A DNA stretch of 38,169 nt from a virus, in the IMG/VR virus record IMGVR_UViG_3300008117_000119, positions 1 through 38,169 of that record; one strand, written 5' to 3'. Shown here in pieces: positions 21,033 through 28,517 of the stretch (its first letter is position 1; each line of letters opens with the position of its first letter). A program made the position numbers and the translations under genes. The notes under the pieces are model-generated. The model was given only the letters and a program-made list of their open reading frames with translations, searched no databases and was not told the DNA's origin.

Positions 21033-22133
21033 TTATTTGTCAATGAAACCTTTTGTGATTAAAACATTATTTATTAAATCGGATCTTAAATTGTACGCAC
21101 CATTTGTTGAAACAAATGAAACATCAGACCAATCTGTCTCCTTTAATAAATTACTAATTTTTTCTTTTTCGTTTAATATTACAATACCGTATCCTGTCTT
21201 TTTAGGTAGGGATTCAAAGTTATCATAAATTTTCATATTATCCTTACCAAAACAGGTTAAAGGTAAGTATATATCACACTTATCAATCATATTTTTGTTT
21301 CTAGTTGTTGCAACAGAACCACCATCAGACAATGAATATATCTTAATGAATTGATTACATGTGTTAGTATCTTTTTCTATTTTATAATTCTTTGACCATA
21401 TTTGAAATATTACATTTACTTTAACTTCTTTTCCGTCAGGAAAATAAAAATTTGGATTAATTTTTGAACTGTATATTAAATTTAACCCGTTTACTCTAGA
21501 TTTTGTGGACCCTTTTCCATCACTATCGAATAGTTGTGGTAAGATAAATCCAACAAAATCAGCATAATTAGAATGATTAAGAAACCTTAATGCTAAGTTT
21601 GACCTTAAACCAAAAGGTGGGTTCCCAATAACAAGATATTTTTTATTTAAATCGTTGGGGTTCCATTTCAAATAATCACTAATAATAACTCCCTCAATTT
21701 TACTTTCAATATCAATACCTATCCTTCTATCTTCAGGAAGAAAATTATAAAAACTCCCATCTCCTACTGAAGGTTCAACATAAATGTAATCGTCTAAATT
21801 TTCAACGTGTGATTTAACCACATCATTAAAAATTTTCAAACAATATTCTGCAGTTTCTTTTGATGTATAAAATTGGTCTTTGTCTTTAGCCGACAACTCT
21901 GAATAGTTTATGTCAATACCTAATAAATTCGATAAATCAATTTTATAATAATCAGGAACATTTTCTAATTCCATCCATCTTTTGGTTGTACCATCACTGA
22001 TGTTTATTTCTTTAGAAATATGTTTAATACCTTTTCTACCTAATGATATTTTTTCTTTTATTGTTTGGTTATCATTAAATTCAACCCCTGAAAATTTTTC
22101 AATACATTTATATAATATCTCTAATGTTGACAT
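21033..22133 (-). CDS. Adenine-specific DNA methyltransferase with N-terminal HTH
   Basis: 366 aa. Residues ~27-57 look like a helix-turn-helix (RKGIKHISKEINISDGTTKR, then WMELENVP). From ~90 an N6-adenine methyltransferase follows: motif X-like FYTSKETAEYCL, SAM-binding motif I VEPSVGDGSF (119-128), an acidic motif II GIDIES, and catalytic motif IV NPPF (171-174) in VIGNPPFGLRSNLA. The C-terminal ~170 residues are probably the target-recognition region. It should methylate adenine within a specific sequence. The ATG overlaps the stop of the upstream putative nuclease (TAATG at 22131-22135), suggesting a coupled restriction-modification-like pair in which the HTH could provide autoregulation. 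The second adenine methyltransferase in the window is the unrelated D12-class enzyme at 6523-7365. Confidence 0.82.
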   Translation of the reverse strand: MSTLEILYKCIEKFSGVEFNDNQTIKEKISLGRKGIKHISKEINISDGTTKRWMELENVPDYYKIDLSNLLGIDINYSELSAKDKDQFYTSKETAEYCLKIFNDVVKSHVENLDDYIYVEPSVGDGSFYNFLPEDRRIGIDIESKIEGVIISDYLKWNPNDLNKKYLVIGNPPFGLRSNLALRFLNHSNYADFVGFILPQLFDSDGKGSTKSRVNGLNLIYSSKINPNFYFPDGKEVKVNVIFQIWSKNYKIEKDTNTCNQFIKIYSLSDGGSVATTRNKNMIDKCDIYLPLTCFGKDNMKIYDNFESLPKKTGYGIVILNEKEKISNLLKETDWSDVSFVSTNGAYNLRSDLINNVLITKGFIDK

Positions 22134-22819
22134 TAAATCAAAAATTTCTTTATATGATTATGTACAGTTGATAATGGTGTTTCATTATGAATTTTTAATG
22201 TCAAACCCGCATCGATTCCTTTTTCTATTTGTGTTGGTCCGAAATCCATTTTAAAACCGCTTTTACTATCTTTTCTAATATGTGGAGTCACACCAAATAC
22301 TGGATGTTTACTTTGAATATCAAAGTCTGTTGACATAATAGTTAAATATATTAAATGTGGTGTGTAATCTAAAAATACCACTAAGTCACAATCATCTTTT
22401 TGTTTTATATTTTCGTGTTGGAATCTACCGTTTATATCTAATCGTGCGGTTTTATTTTCATATCTATACTTATATCTTTCCACTCTTTCAGTTAGAATTA
22501 AGTATTTTGGGTTTGTCACGACAACATTGATTCTGTTTTCAGTTGATAATGAAATCGAACCTTCGTATATACCATCAGGTTGATTTGTATTATTCTCATC
22601 ATAATCTATATTGATTTCAGAACAGTTTTTACACCACTGAAAAAAAGTTTTTTCACCCACTTTACCACTCTGGTCGATAGTGAGATTATTCATCCCTTCA
22701 TGTGGAGAACCTAACCAAACATTATGTCTTAAATCATAATCGATGGCTTCTTGTAGATTATTTAGTGATATATCAAATGCGGTAACGTGATATAAATCAT
22801 TAATTATATTTCTATTCAT
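22133..22819 (-). CDS. Putative restriction-type endonuclease
   Basis: 228 aa. SGKVGEKTFFQWCKN (51-65) resembles the GK.GE..f..w element that opens many PD-(D/E)XK restriction enzymes. It is followed by QPDGIYEG (80-87), a possible PD strand. The segment TARLDINGRFQHENI (125-139) then DDCDLVVFLDYTPHLIYL is similar in pattern to the 'R....g.fqWe.I...D..v.lgi.P' region of several restriction-like families. No ExK pair can be pinned down with certainty. The coupling to a sequence-type adenine methyltransferase (TAATG overlap) is the strongest support. If active, it could degrade host or competing phage DNA while phage DNA is methylated. Alternatives are a recombination nuclease or a non-catalytic DNA-binding protein. 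Confidence 0.5.
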   Translation of the reverse strand: MNRNIINDLYHVTAFDISLNNLQEAIDYDLRHNVWLGSPHEGMNNLTIDQSGKVGEKTFFQWCKNCSEINIDYDENNTNQPDGIYEGSISLSTENRINVVVTNPKYLILTERVERYKYRYENKTARLDINGRFQHENIKQKDDCDLVVFLDYTPHLIYLTIMSTDFDIQSKHPVFGVTPHIRKDSKSGFKMDFGPTQIEKGIDAGLTLKIHNETPLSTVHNHIKKFLI

Positions 22820-22821
22820 TT

Positions 22822-23133
22822 TTACTTACTTGGTCTGTATTCTTCGAAGAACTCGATTATGGCATTTATTGCCCAAACAGAACCAGCGGTAAACATACCG
22901 TCAAAAAATAAATCAATAATCCATATCGTATGAAAATATTGTGCAGATAAACTACCTAAAAAAAGTGACATGAAAAATCCAACCCAAGTTGAGGTACATA
23001 AAGTACAACTAATCAAATCACCAAAAAATTTAGAGTTTCTTTTTATCCATTCTCTTGTGGACTCAAAGATTGACCCCCATACTAATATGGAGGTCATTCC
23101 GTAAGCTGCCATCATATAAAATAATAACATCAT
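22822..23133 (-). CDS. DUF1360-like small membrane protein
   Basis: 103 aa. Three hydrophobic segments (about 1-20, 48-66, 70-92) surround a CTLC pair (C43, C46) in LISCTLCTSTWVGFF. This cysteine motif followed by W-V/G-F is characteristic of DUF1360-type proteins found in bacteria and T4-like phages. It is an inner-membrane protein; its function in phages is not known. It lies between the two nuclease-like genes with gaps of 1-2 nt, so it is part of that transcript. Confidence 0.65.
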   Translation of the reverse strand: MMLLFYMMAAYGMTSILVWGSIFESTREWIKRNSKFFGDLISCTLCTSTWVGFFMSLFLGSLSAQYFHTIWIIDLFFDGMFTAGSVWAINAIIEFFEEYRPSK

Positions 23134-23134
23134 A

Positions 23135-23674
23135 TTACAAAATTGTTTCTAAAACGTAAGTACCGTTTATCAGATTGTATACTTCAACATCTTCTCTTTT
23201 GAATGATCTCCATTCTTCAGTTTCTCCTGTTGTAATCCATTTTGTTTTAAAATGTGCCTCATAACATTTTGCAGGATTTGCAAATGTTTCAGGTCTAATT
23301 AAAATAATTTGTGAAAAATCTTGATTTGTTCTAACAAATAAATTTTTATTCCAACCAGCAGTTTTGCTTGGGTCCCAATATTTGGATTTTCTCCACCATG
23401 GGATGTTTACTGTTTTGAATCCTAAATCTGTTTTTTGATTTAAGTTTTTGTTTGCATCTGAAAAGAAATCACCTGTCCAATTTTTGGAGTGTTCAATTTC
23501 ACATCCCCAAGTTTGGTCTTCTTCAAATAATAAATCAATCCCGTACTTGTTGGGATTTTCAATCATCTGAATGTTCAGTGTCTCTTTTAAAAAGTTTATG
23601 ATTGCTTTTCTCGAAGTGGAGTCATCGTATCCACCCGTGTTGTAGACCTTTGGTCTATACGTTGTAACTGACAT
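23135..23674 (-). CDS. Putative PD-(D/E)XK-like nuclease
   Basis: 179 aa from ATG 23674 (MSVTTYRPKVYNTGGYDD). A GTG at 23704 would add 10 residues but is less likely. The core KYGIDLLFEEDQTWGCEIEH places Asp47 and Glu59-x-Glu61 as in PD-(D/E)XK nucleases with an ExE variant. HSKNWTGDF and FKTVNIPWWRKSKYW follow, a pattern seen in restriction-like phage nucleases (EvE.r..W ... vnip.RK). The lysine usual in the motif is not at its normal place. A 5-bp GAAA-tetraloop hairpin sits at 23700-23713 upstream. Role in recombination or DNA degradation is inferred from the fold and the gp46/gp47 neighbourhood. Confidence 0.5.
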   Translation of the reverse strand: MSVTTYRPKVYNTGGYDDSTSRKAIINFLKETLNIQMIENPNKYGIDLLFEEDQTWGCEIEHSKNWTGDFFSDANKNLNQKTDLGFKTVNIPWWRKSKYWDPSKTAGWNKNLFVRTNQDFSQIILIRPETFANPAKCYEAHFKTKWITTGETEEWRSFKREDVEVYNLINGTYVLETIL

Positions 23675-23699
23675 AAGTTTCTTTTTTATATGTCGTTTA

Positions 23700-23713
23700 T
23701 ACACTTTCGTGTA
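23700..23713 (-). promoter_or_regulatory. GAAA-tetraloop hairpin in leader
   Basis: TACAC-GAAA-GTGTA on the coding strand forms a 5-bp stem with a GNRA loop, 26 nt before ATG 23674. A second GAAA-capped hairpin is at 26963-26980. It may stabilise the mRNA 5' end; this is a weak structural observation. Confidence 0.3.
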
Positions 23714-23764
23714 ATAGTAGTATAGATATATTTTTTAGTAAACGGAAAGAAAAGTTGCCGGAAA

Positions 23765-24319
23765 TTATTCGTCGTAAAGTGAACCTAAATTGCTACTCTT
23801 AATAAATCTTCCACCACGACTCATGTTATTGATGGAATTTGTTATTTTATCTAAATCACTTTTTAATTTTTCGTTTTCTTTAGTGAGTCTATTGATTTCA
23901 TCCATATTAACCACTTCTTTTACAACCTCAACAATTTTTTCGACAGGTATTTCTTTAATAACTTCTTTTACAACTGTTTTGGTTTTTCCTTGTTTCTCAA
24001 CTGTAACCTCTTTAACAACTTCTATTGGAATTTGTACTTCGACTATTTTTTCAATTGGGACTTCTTTAATTACTTCCTTAATAACCTCTACAGGTATTTC
24101 AACTATTCTTTCCACCTCTTTGATCACTTCAACTTCTTTTTCTATCTCAACAATCTCTTTAATTCTATTTCCTTGTGGAATTTCACCATATTTTAATAAG
24201 GCAAATCCTCGAGAAAATGTCTCTTTAGCTTGTTTTTGTATATCGGGGATGTTGTTTAATTCACAATATTGTGTGAATTCTTTATCCAAGGTTAAGGTGT
24301 ACTTCTTTTCCATCTTCAA
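23765..24319 (-). CDS. KEV/VEIPVEV-repeat coiled-coil protein
   Basis: 184 aa. A folded N-terminus (1-50, KYTLTLDKEFTQYCELNNIP, RGFALLKYGEIPQG) leads into ~85 residues of alternating Val/Ile/Glu/Lys repeats (IEKEVEVIKEVERIVEIPVE and on), with Pro at regular spacing. A leucine-type coiled coil (about 140-165, INRLTKENEKLKSDLDKI) and a short Ser/Gly tail follow. The repeat resembles a long thin rod. It starts inside the 3' end of the gp47 gene (38-nt overlap), between the two recombination subunits, so it may act with that complex. No known family was recognised with confidence. Confidence 0.65.
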   Translation of the reverse strand: MKMEKKYTLTLDKEFTQYCELNNIPDIQKQAKETFSRGFALLKYGEIPQGNRIKEIVEIEKEVEVIKEVERIVEIPVEVIKEVIKEVPIEKIVEVQIPIEVVKEVTVEKQGKTKTVVKEVIKEIPVEKIVEVVKEVVNMDEINRLTKENEKLKSDLDKITNSINNMSRGGRFIKSSNLGSLYDE

Positions 24320-25091
24320 TATCTTTAATGTCTTTTATTGAGAAATGAAGAAATGGATTTTCATTTTCCAAATCGTAAAATTTATATTCATCAGACTCAA
24401 CATCATAAATACCATATCCGTGATGTTTTACAGTTTCACCAAAATTTTGTTGTATTAGACTTCCAACCATAATCGCTTTACCTCCGTTAGGTAATTGAAA
24501 CTGTTGTCTTTTATGTATATCACCACATAATAATAAATCCAAATCAACAAAATTAAGTCTATCATAAGCATCTTCAAATTCATAACCTAAATCAGTTGAT
24601 AATCCCATAATTGGTCCATGAAATAATCCCACGTATAATTTACCATTATCTTCTTTTATAAAATCTGGTTTTTTATTGTGTTCATATAATGAATAAACAA
24701 CCCAATTAATGTTACTATCTTCATATACTCCAGTATGTTGGTAATATTCAATATCTAAACTATCTAATAATTCAACGACAGGTGTTATACTATCTAATCT
24801 CTGTGTATTGTTTTCCAAAAAATCATGATTACCTGGTATGATAACTACAACTCCAATTTTTGTTAACTCTTTTAAAAACCAAGACGTTAACATTAACTGT
24901 TCATTTGATATGTTAATTTTTTGATGTGCGATATCTCCTGCAATTACAATTCTAATTTCATTGTGATTATAATGACCACTTAATTTATCTTTTAAATCGT
25001 TTAAAAAAAATTCAAATTGTTTTTTATATAAATCATGCATTTGAATTGTACGGATATGAATATCTGCAATGTGTACTATTTTTTTGACCAT
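24282..25091 (-). CDS. Recombination nuclease subunit gp47 / SbcD-Mre11-like
   Basis: 269 aa. Metallophosphoesterase motifs are complete: D10-x-H12 in IADIHI, GD at 52-53 (VIAGDIAHQK), GNHD at 87-90 (IIPGNHDF), a FHGP motif near 158, and GDIHKR near 190 followed by GSLIQQNFGE. It should be the manganese-dependent nuclease of an Mre11-Rad50-type complex with gp46 (18690-21026), resecting DNA ends for recombination-dependent replication. It is somewhat shorter than T4 gp47 (about 340 aa), lacking much of the C-terminal capping region. It overlaps the exonuclease gene upstream by 16 nt and the KEV-repeat gene downstream by 38 nt, indicating a tightly coupled recombination operon. Confidence 0.9.
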   Translation of the reverse strand: MVKKIVHIADIHIRTIQMHDLYKKQFEFFLNDLKDKLSGHYNHNEIRIVIAGDIAHQKINISNEQLMLTSWFLKELTKIGVVVIIPGNHDFLENNTQRLDSITPVVELLDSLDIEYYQHTGVYEDSNINWVVYSLYEHNKKPDFIKEDNGKLYVGLFHGPIMGLSTDLGYEFEDAYDRLNFVDLDLLLCGDIHKRQQFQLPNGGKAIMVGSLIQQNFGETVKHHGYGIYDVESDEYKFYDLENENPFLHFSIKDIKDIEDGKEVHLNLG

Positions 25092-25945
25092 CTTGAAATA
25101 TATTTTGATAAATCCATTGTAAGGATTGCATTATTAATTTGTGGTGGTACTTTATATTCCACAAATGTTCCATCGTCTTTTAATAAAACAATTACATTAC
25201 CCAACAACTTTGTGTCTTGATATTTTGTACCTTCTAACATCTTACGTAACAATCTTCCATATAATGGTAATTGTAAATAATAATGTCCTAATGCATTATC
25301 ATGATAATTGTTAAATGGTGGATATAATCTACCTGTATAGTGATGAACTTCAAAATTTTTAGGTTGGTTTGTTTTCCAATCTGTAATAACAAAACCAAAA
25401 CCATCTTTTTCTTTATTGTGCATCAACCAAACTTTATCTGGTTGACCTGTGTATTGTTCAATTGGGTCACCTAATACTATTTCCGTATCTAACAACACTC
25501 CTCCTCTTTCTAACATTAAATCAAGAAATTGTTTTCCTGCATTTATCATATTATCACTCTTAATTTGTTGTTCTTCATTAATTGTGAAAATAGGTTGTCT
25601 AACTTCTTTATAGTTATCAAAACGACCAATCAATTCTGATTCAAGTTCAAAGTGAACACGACTACCCATATTAGTTGATAACTCACCGGCTTGTTTCCAT
25701 TGTTCTTGTAGTTGTCGAGCACCCTCAGGGTCACCATTTGACATTTTTAGTGCCATCCCTTCGGCATCAAATGGCTTATGAAATTTCTTAACTATTTTTG
25801 AAACTGACGGAAAATTCTTTTTTACTTCTCCGTCCACATCTTTCATATAATAGATGTGTTCTTCTTCAATAAATTTTAATTCTAATTCTTGTCTTCTTTT
25901 TTCTAATAAATCATTTATCTCTAATGAGATTTCTTTTAAATTCAT
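25076..25945 (-). CDS. PD-(D/E)XK exonuclease (RecB/Cas4-like)
   Basis: 289 aa. The motif order fits the RecB-family nuclease domain: His98 in GSRVHFELE, Glu155 in LLDTEIVL, Asp170 in TGQPDKVWL, D189-W-K191 in FVITDWKTNQP, and a QxxxY-type helix in HYYLQLPLYGRLL. FPSVSKIVKKF near the N-terminus is also typical of phage members (the T/S-V-Ixx region). It lacks the four cysteines of Cas4 iron-sulfur enzymes. It probably degrades single- or double-stranded DNA ends during replication/recombination or host-DNA breakdown. It sits between primase and gp47 with overlapping or abutting ends. Confidence 0.82.
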   Translation of the reverse strand: MNLKEISLEINDLLEKRRQELELKFIEEEHIYYMKDVDGEVKKNFPSVSKIVKKFHKPFDAEGMALKMSNGDPEGARQLQEQWKQAGELSTNMGSRVHFELESELIGRFDNYKEVRQPIFTINEEQQIKSDNMINAGKQFLDLMLERGGVLLDTEIVLGDPIEQYTGQPDKVWLMHNKEKDGFGFVITDWKTNQPKNFEVHHYTGRLYPPFNNYHDNALGHYYLQLPLYGRLLRKMLEGTKYQDTKLLGNVIVLLKDDGTFVEYKVPPQINNAILTMDLSKYISRWSKK

Positions 25946-26890
25946 TTAATCTAATTGTTTTATATCTTTTTCATTTATTTTTCCTTGTAAATCGGCAATA
26001 TCTTTATTACCTTCTAATTTTACTATCCAAACCTTTCCCATCAATTTACCACAGTTTATTTTATGGTATAGTCTTTCGGCATCATTCCATGCATCAGGGT
26101 CTAACACAATAATTATTTTTTTTGCTTTTTCATATAGTGTCATGAACAAGTGGTCACTCATAAACTTACCTAACATTGGAATGGCATTAGGTATGAATAT
26201 ACTATCAAACGCACCTTCCACTATATAAATTGTTTTATCCCAATCAATCAGATGTTCGTTGAATATTATTATCTCTTTTTGAGCTTCGGGATTTTTATAT
26301 TTCATTTTTGTTTTTGTCAAAAATGAACGAGCAATAAAATAATTTAAATGTTTATTCTCATCATATGATGGAATTATAATTCTATTTTCATAAACACCTG
26401 AAGCACAATAACCTATGTTATAAATTTGTAACATCAAATCGGTTATATTTCTACTTTTGATGTAGTTATATGCTTGTTTATATGTCGGTGTCAATTTTGT
26501 TCCAAAACTAGCATCTTTAAATGATACAAATTCTTTTGGTAGTTTGACTGTTTTATATACTCTGTTTCTACTATCTTCGTTTTCTTCTGGTTTTAAAAGT
26601 AGGTACTTTTTTAATTGTTTTGGGTTACCATATTTTTTTATTAACTTATGTATAGAACCATGAGTATCATGTGTTTCTGCACAAACCCAACACTTATAAA
26701 CACCGTATTTGTAATTAATTTCTAAGTTTCCTTTACCGTCACCACTATCTAATCCTTTTATATCATAAGAACACACAGGACAATCAAAAGATACTTGGCA
26801 ACGATAATCATTATGATTTTTGTATTCACCGAAAATATCTTCTAATATCTCAAAAACTGCGGTATAATCTATTTCTTTGGTGTCCATCAT
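25946..26890 (-). CDS. DnaG-type DNA primase
   Basis: 314 aa. A zinc-binding domain has C37-x2-C40 (FDCPVCSYD) and C67-x2-C70 (YKCWVCAETHD). The central region contains RIIIPSYDE and YFIARSF, typical of the primase core. The Toprim domain shows VEGAFDS (224-230) with the key Glu225 and VLDPDAW (264-268) with the Asp pair. It should synthesise RNA primers for lagging-strand replication. It is short relative to bacterial DnaG (about 600 aa) because the C-terminal helicase-interaction domain is absent, similar to T4 gp61-like enzymes. It starts MMDTKEID just downstream of the structured RNA/terminator element and abuts the exonuclease gene. Confidence 0.88.
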   Translation of the reverse strand: MMDTKEIDYTAVFEILEDIFGEYKNHNDYRCQVSFDCPVCSYDIKGLDSGDGKGNLEINYKYGVYKCWVCAETHDTHGSIHKLIKKYGNPKQLKKYLLLKPEENEDSRNRVYKTVKLPKEFVSFKDASFGTKLTPTYKQAYNYIKSRNITDLMLQIYNIGYCASGVYENRIIIPSYDENKHLNYFIARSFLTKTKMKYKNPEAQKEIIIFNEHLIDWDKTIYIVEGAFDSIFIPNAIPMLGKFMSDHLFMTLYEKAKKIIIVLDPDAWNDAERLYHKINCGKLMGKVWIVKLEGNKDIADLQGKINEKDIKQLD

Positions 26891-26916
26891 AAAATAAAAT
26901 AAGTAAAAAATGTGAT

Positions 26917-26952
26917 AAAAAAAAATGGGAGCCAGACACCACCCTGACTCCC
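26917..26952 (-). terminator. Strong rho-independent terminator before primase
   Basis: On the minus strand GGGAGTCAG - 8-nt loop - CTGGCTCCC forms a 9-bp stem with a single G-U pair, followed by A and nine T. It ends transcripts coming from the UDP-sugar dehydrogenase side and lies 27 nt before the primase start, so primase probably depends on readthrough or a new promoter in the short gap. It may also be the 3' end of a small RNA (see next entry). Confidence 0.85.
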
Positions 26953-26992
26953 TACCAACTAAACTTGTATTTCTACAAGTCCCGTCCTTTTA
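26917..26992 (-). ncRNA. Candidate small structured RNA
   Basis: About 75 nt between two genes are clearly richer in G/C than their surroundings. Read on the minus strand: an A/T-rich promoter-like stretch (CTTATATATATTTATTAAAA), then GGACGGG. Next come a perfect 7-bp hairpin ACTTGTA-GAAA-TACAAGT (26963-26980), a single-stranded linker TTAGTTGGTA, and the 9-bp terminator hairpin. A GNRA-capped hairpin plus terminator is a common plan for small regulatory RNAs, but it could equally be a stable 3' UTR or an attenuator for primase. It is not a tRNA: no T-arm or acceptor stem is present. Confidence 0.45.
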
Positions 26993-27042
26993 ATAAATAT
27001 ATATAAGATTTCTTTTTATGTAAAATAAAAATTGCCTAATTT

Positions 27043-27867
27043 TTATATTACTGCCCTTCCTTTCATCTTTTCCCAATCTCTATCATTTCTAACAATGTCG
27101 TTTGTTTGTTTTGTTGCATTTAGTACGTTGTTTAATGTTCCCAATTCATTGGTTAAAGAAATTAAAGCCGATAAATCTTTTGGAAAACAATGACCACCAA
27201 AACCAAAATCACCATCATGACCTGGTACGGACCAATGTGAATTTCCTAGTCTTTCATCATGTGTTGCATATTCAACAACTTTATCATAATCGATATTCAA
27301 TTTATTACACAGTTGATATATCTCATTTGCAAAAGAAACTTTAACTGATAAAAATGTATTTGTTAAATACTTTACCATTTCTGCGTGTGTTGAATCGGTT
27401 TTAATAATTTCAGCTTTAGGAAAAACTTTACTGAACACTTGTTTTAATATAGTTGTTGCTGGTCTTGGTCCTCCTAATATAATTCTACCTTGATTTTCAT
27501 AATCCTCGACCGCATTTCGTTCAGTTAAAAACTCAGGATTAAACGCAACTGTAACATTATTATACTTAGAATTAAGTGTATTTGTTGTATTAGGTGGAAC
27601 AGTAGATTTGATTACTACAATTTTATTTTTAGTTTTTTCATCAATCTTTTTTATTACACCTTCAACAATGTCTATATTACAGCTACCATCACCATTCATT
27701 GGTGTTGGTAAACAAACAAAAATGATTTCAGATTTTTCAAATAATTCGTCTTCTGTTGAATTACATTTAGAATTGTCTAAATCAAATGTTAAAACATTAA
27801 AATAGTTTTTAAACTTTTGGTAGACTGCGTTTCCAACGAAACCTTGCCCTATGATACCTATAATCAT
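27043..27867 (-). CDS. UDP-glucose/GDP-mannose dehydrogenase-like, short form
   Basis: 274 aa. The NAD-binding start is IIGIIGQGFVG (GxGxxG at 7-12). Further family motifs: VCLPTP (51-56), STVPP (89-93), FNPEFLTE (109-116), a central helix with KYLTNTFLSVKVSFANEI, and the active-site FGFGGHCFPKD with catalytic Cys227. The enzyme oxidises the 6-hydroxymethyl of a nucleotide sugar to the acid using NAD+. Typical family members are about 400-450 aa; here the whole C-terminal UDP-binding domain (~130 residues) is missing, though all catalytic residues remain. It could act with a partner or have a different sugar substrate, perhaps for DNA or glycan modification. It overlaps the resolvase gene stop by one base. 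Confidence 0.85.
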   Translation of the reverse strand: MIIGIIGQGFVGNAVYQKFKNYFNVLTFDLDNSKCNSTEDELFEKSEIIFVCLPTPMNGDGSCNIDIVEGVIKKIDEKTKNKIVVIKSTVPPNTTNTLNSKYNNVTVAFNPEFLTERNAVEDYENQGRIILGGPRPATTILKQVFSKVFPKAEIIKTDSTHAEMVKYLTNTFLSVKVSFANEIYQLCNKLNIDYDKVVEYATHDERLGNSHWSVPGHDGDFGFGGHCFPKDLSALISLTNELGTLNNVLNATKQTNDIVRNDRDWEKMKGRAVI

Positions 27868-28478
27868 TATTTAGAAGTTGATTTTGTCATATTAACATAA
27901 CCAATTACACAAGTTGCAGCATCGGCCATATCGTAATTTTCTTTTTTCAAGTTACCCGTTTTTCCATATAACCAATTTACATCGGGACATACTGCGTTTA
28001 CGTGTTCCCAAATTACATGTTTTTTATCAATATCTTTTGGGTAACCACCAAATAAAACATTACGTCCTTTATCGTTAGCACCAACCAAATCAGGAAAAGC
28101 ATATTTTCTTGAATTGTATGTTGAAATAAAAGTTGGTAATACTTCTAATACGTCATAACATGCTTTCAAAATTAAGGTATTATAACGTAATAATGTTCCT
28201 ATTGTATAAATGTTATTTGATTGTAATAATGGTTCTTCAATAACAATTTGAACGATACCCATGTTTTTATACCCTTCCAAATGTTTTTTAAACGCTTCTG
28301 CCTTTTTAATTAGTTCCTCAATTTTTTCTTCTGGTTGAGGTTTAATCTTTGGTGAAAAGTGAGTTAATTCCAATAACTTTGAACCTGTCATATCAAACAG
28401 GGCAAATCCGATTGTCTTGGTTGAAATGTCTAAACCCAAAATTTTCGGCTTATTCTTAAATTTTATATCAATACTCAT
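27867..28478 (-). CDS. RuvC-like Holliday junction resolvase
   Basis: 203 aa. RNase H-fold acidic residues are placed as in RuvC: Asp17 in ILGLDISTKTIGFALFD, Glu81/Glu82 in IVIEEPLL, and Asp183/Asp186 in NYDMADAATCVIG. The length is close to RuvC (about 170). It probably resolves branched DNA intermediates before packaging, a task done by gp49 in T4. A region YNSRKYAFPDLVGANDKG with a KxxxW-like segment (KKHVIWEHV) resembles that of phage RuvC-like proteins. It begins the DNA-metabolism block, 39 nt after the last tail gene, and its stop overlaps the next ATG. Confidence 0.8.
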   Translation of the reverse strand: MSIDIKFKNKPKILGLDISTKTIGFALFDMTGSKLLELTHFSPKIKPQPEEKIEELIKKAEAFKKHLEGYKNMGIVQIVIEEPLLQSNNIYTIGTLLRYNTLILKACYDVLEVLPTFISTYNSRKYAFPDLVGANDKGRNVLFGGYPKDIDKKHVIWEHVNAVCPDVNWLYGKTGNLKKENYDMADAATCVIGYVNMTKSTSK

Positions 28479-28517
28479 AGAGTAAAAACTAATATAAAAT
28501 AATTGAAATGTAAAGTG

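Noticed and set aside
26944-26985. tRNA-like segment (TTAGTTGGTAGGG resembles a D-arm)
   Set aside because: No acceptor stem, anticodon arm or TTCRA T-loop can be formed; the sequence folds better as two hairpins with a terminator.
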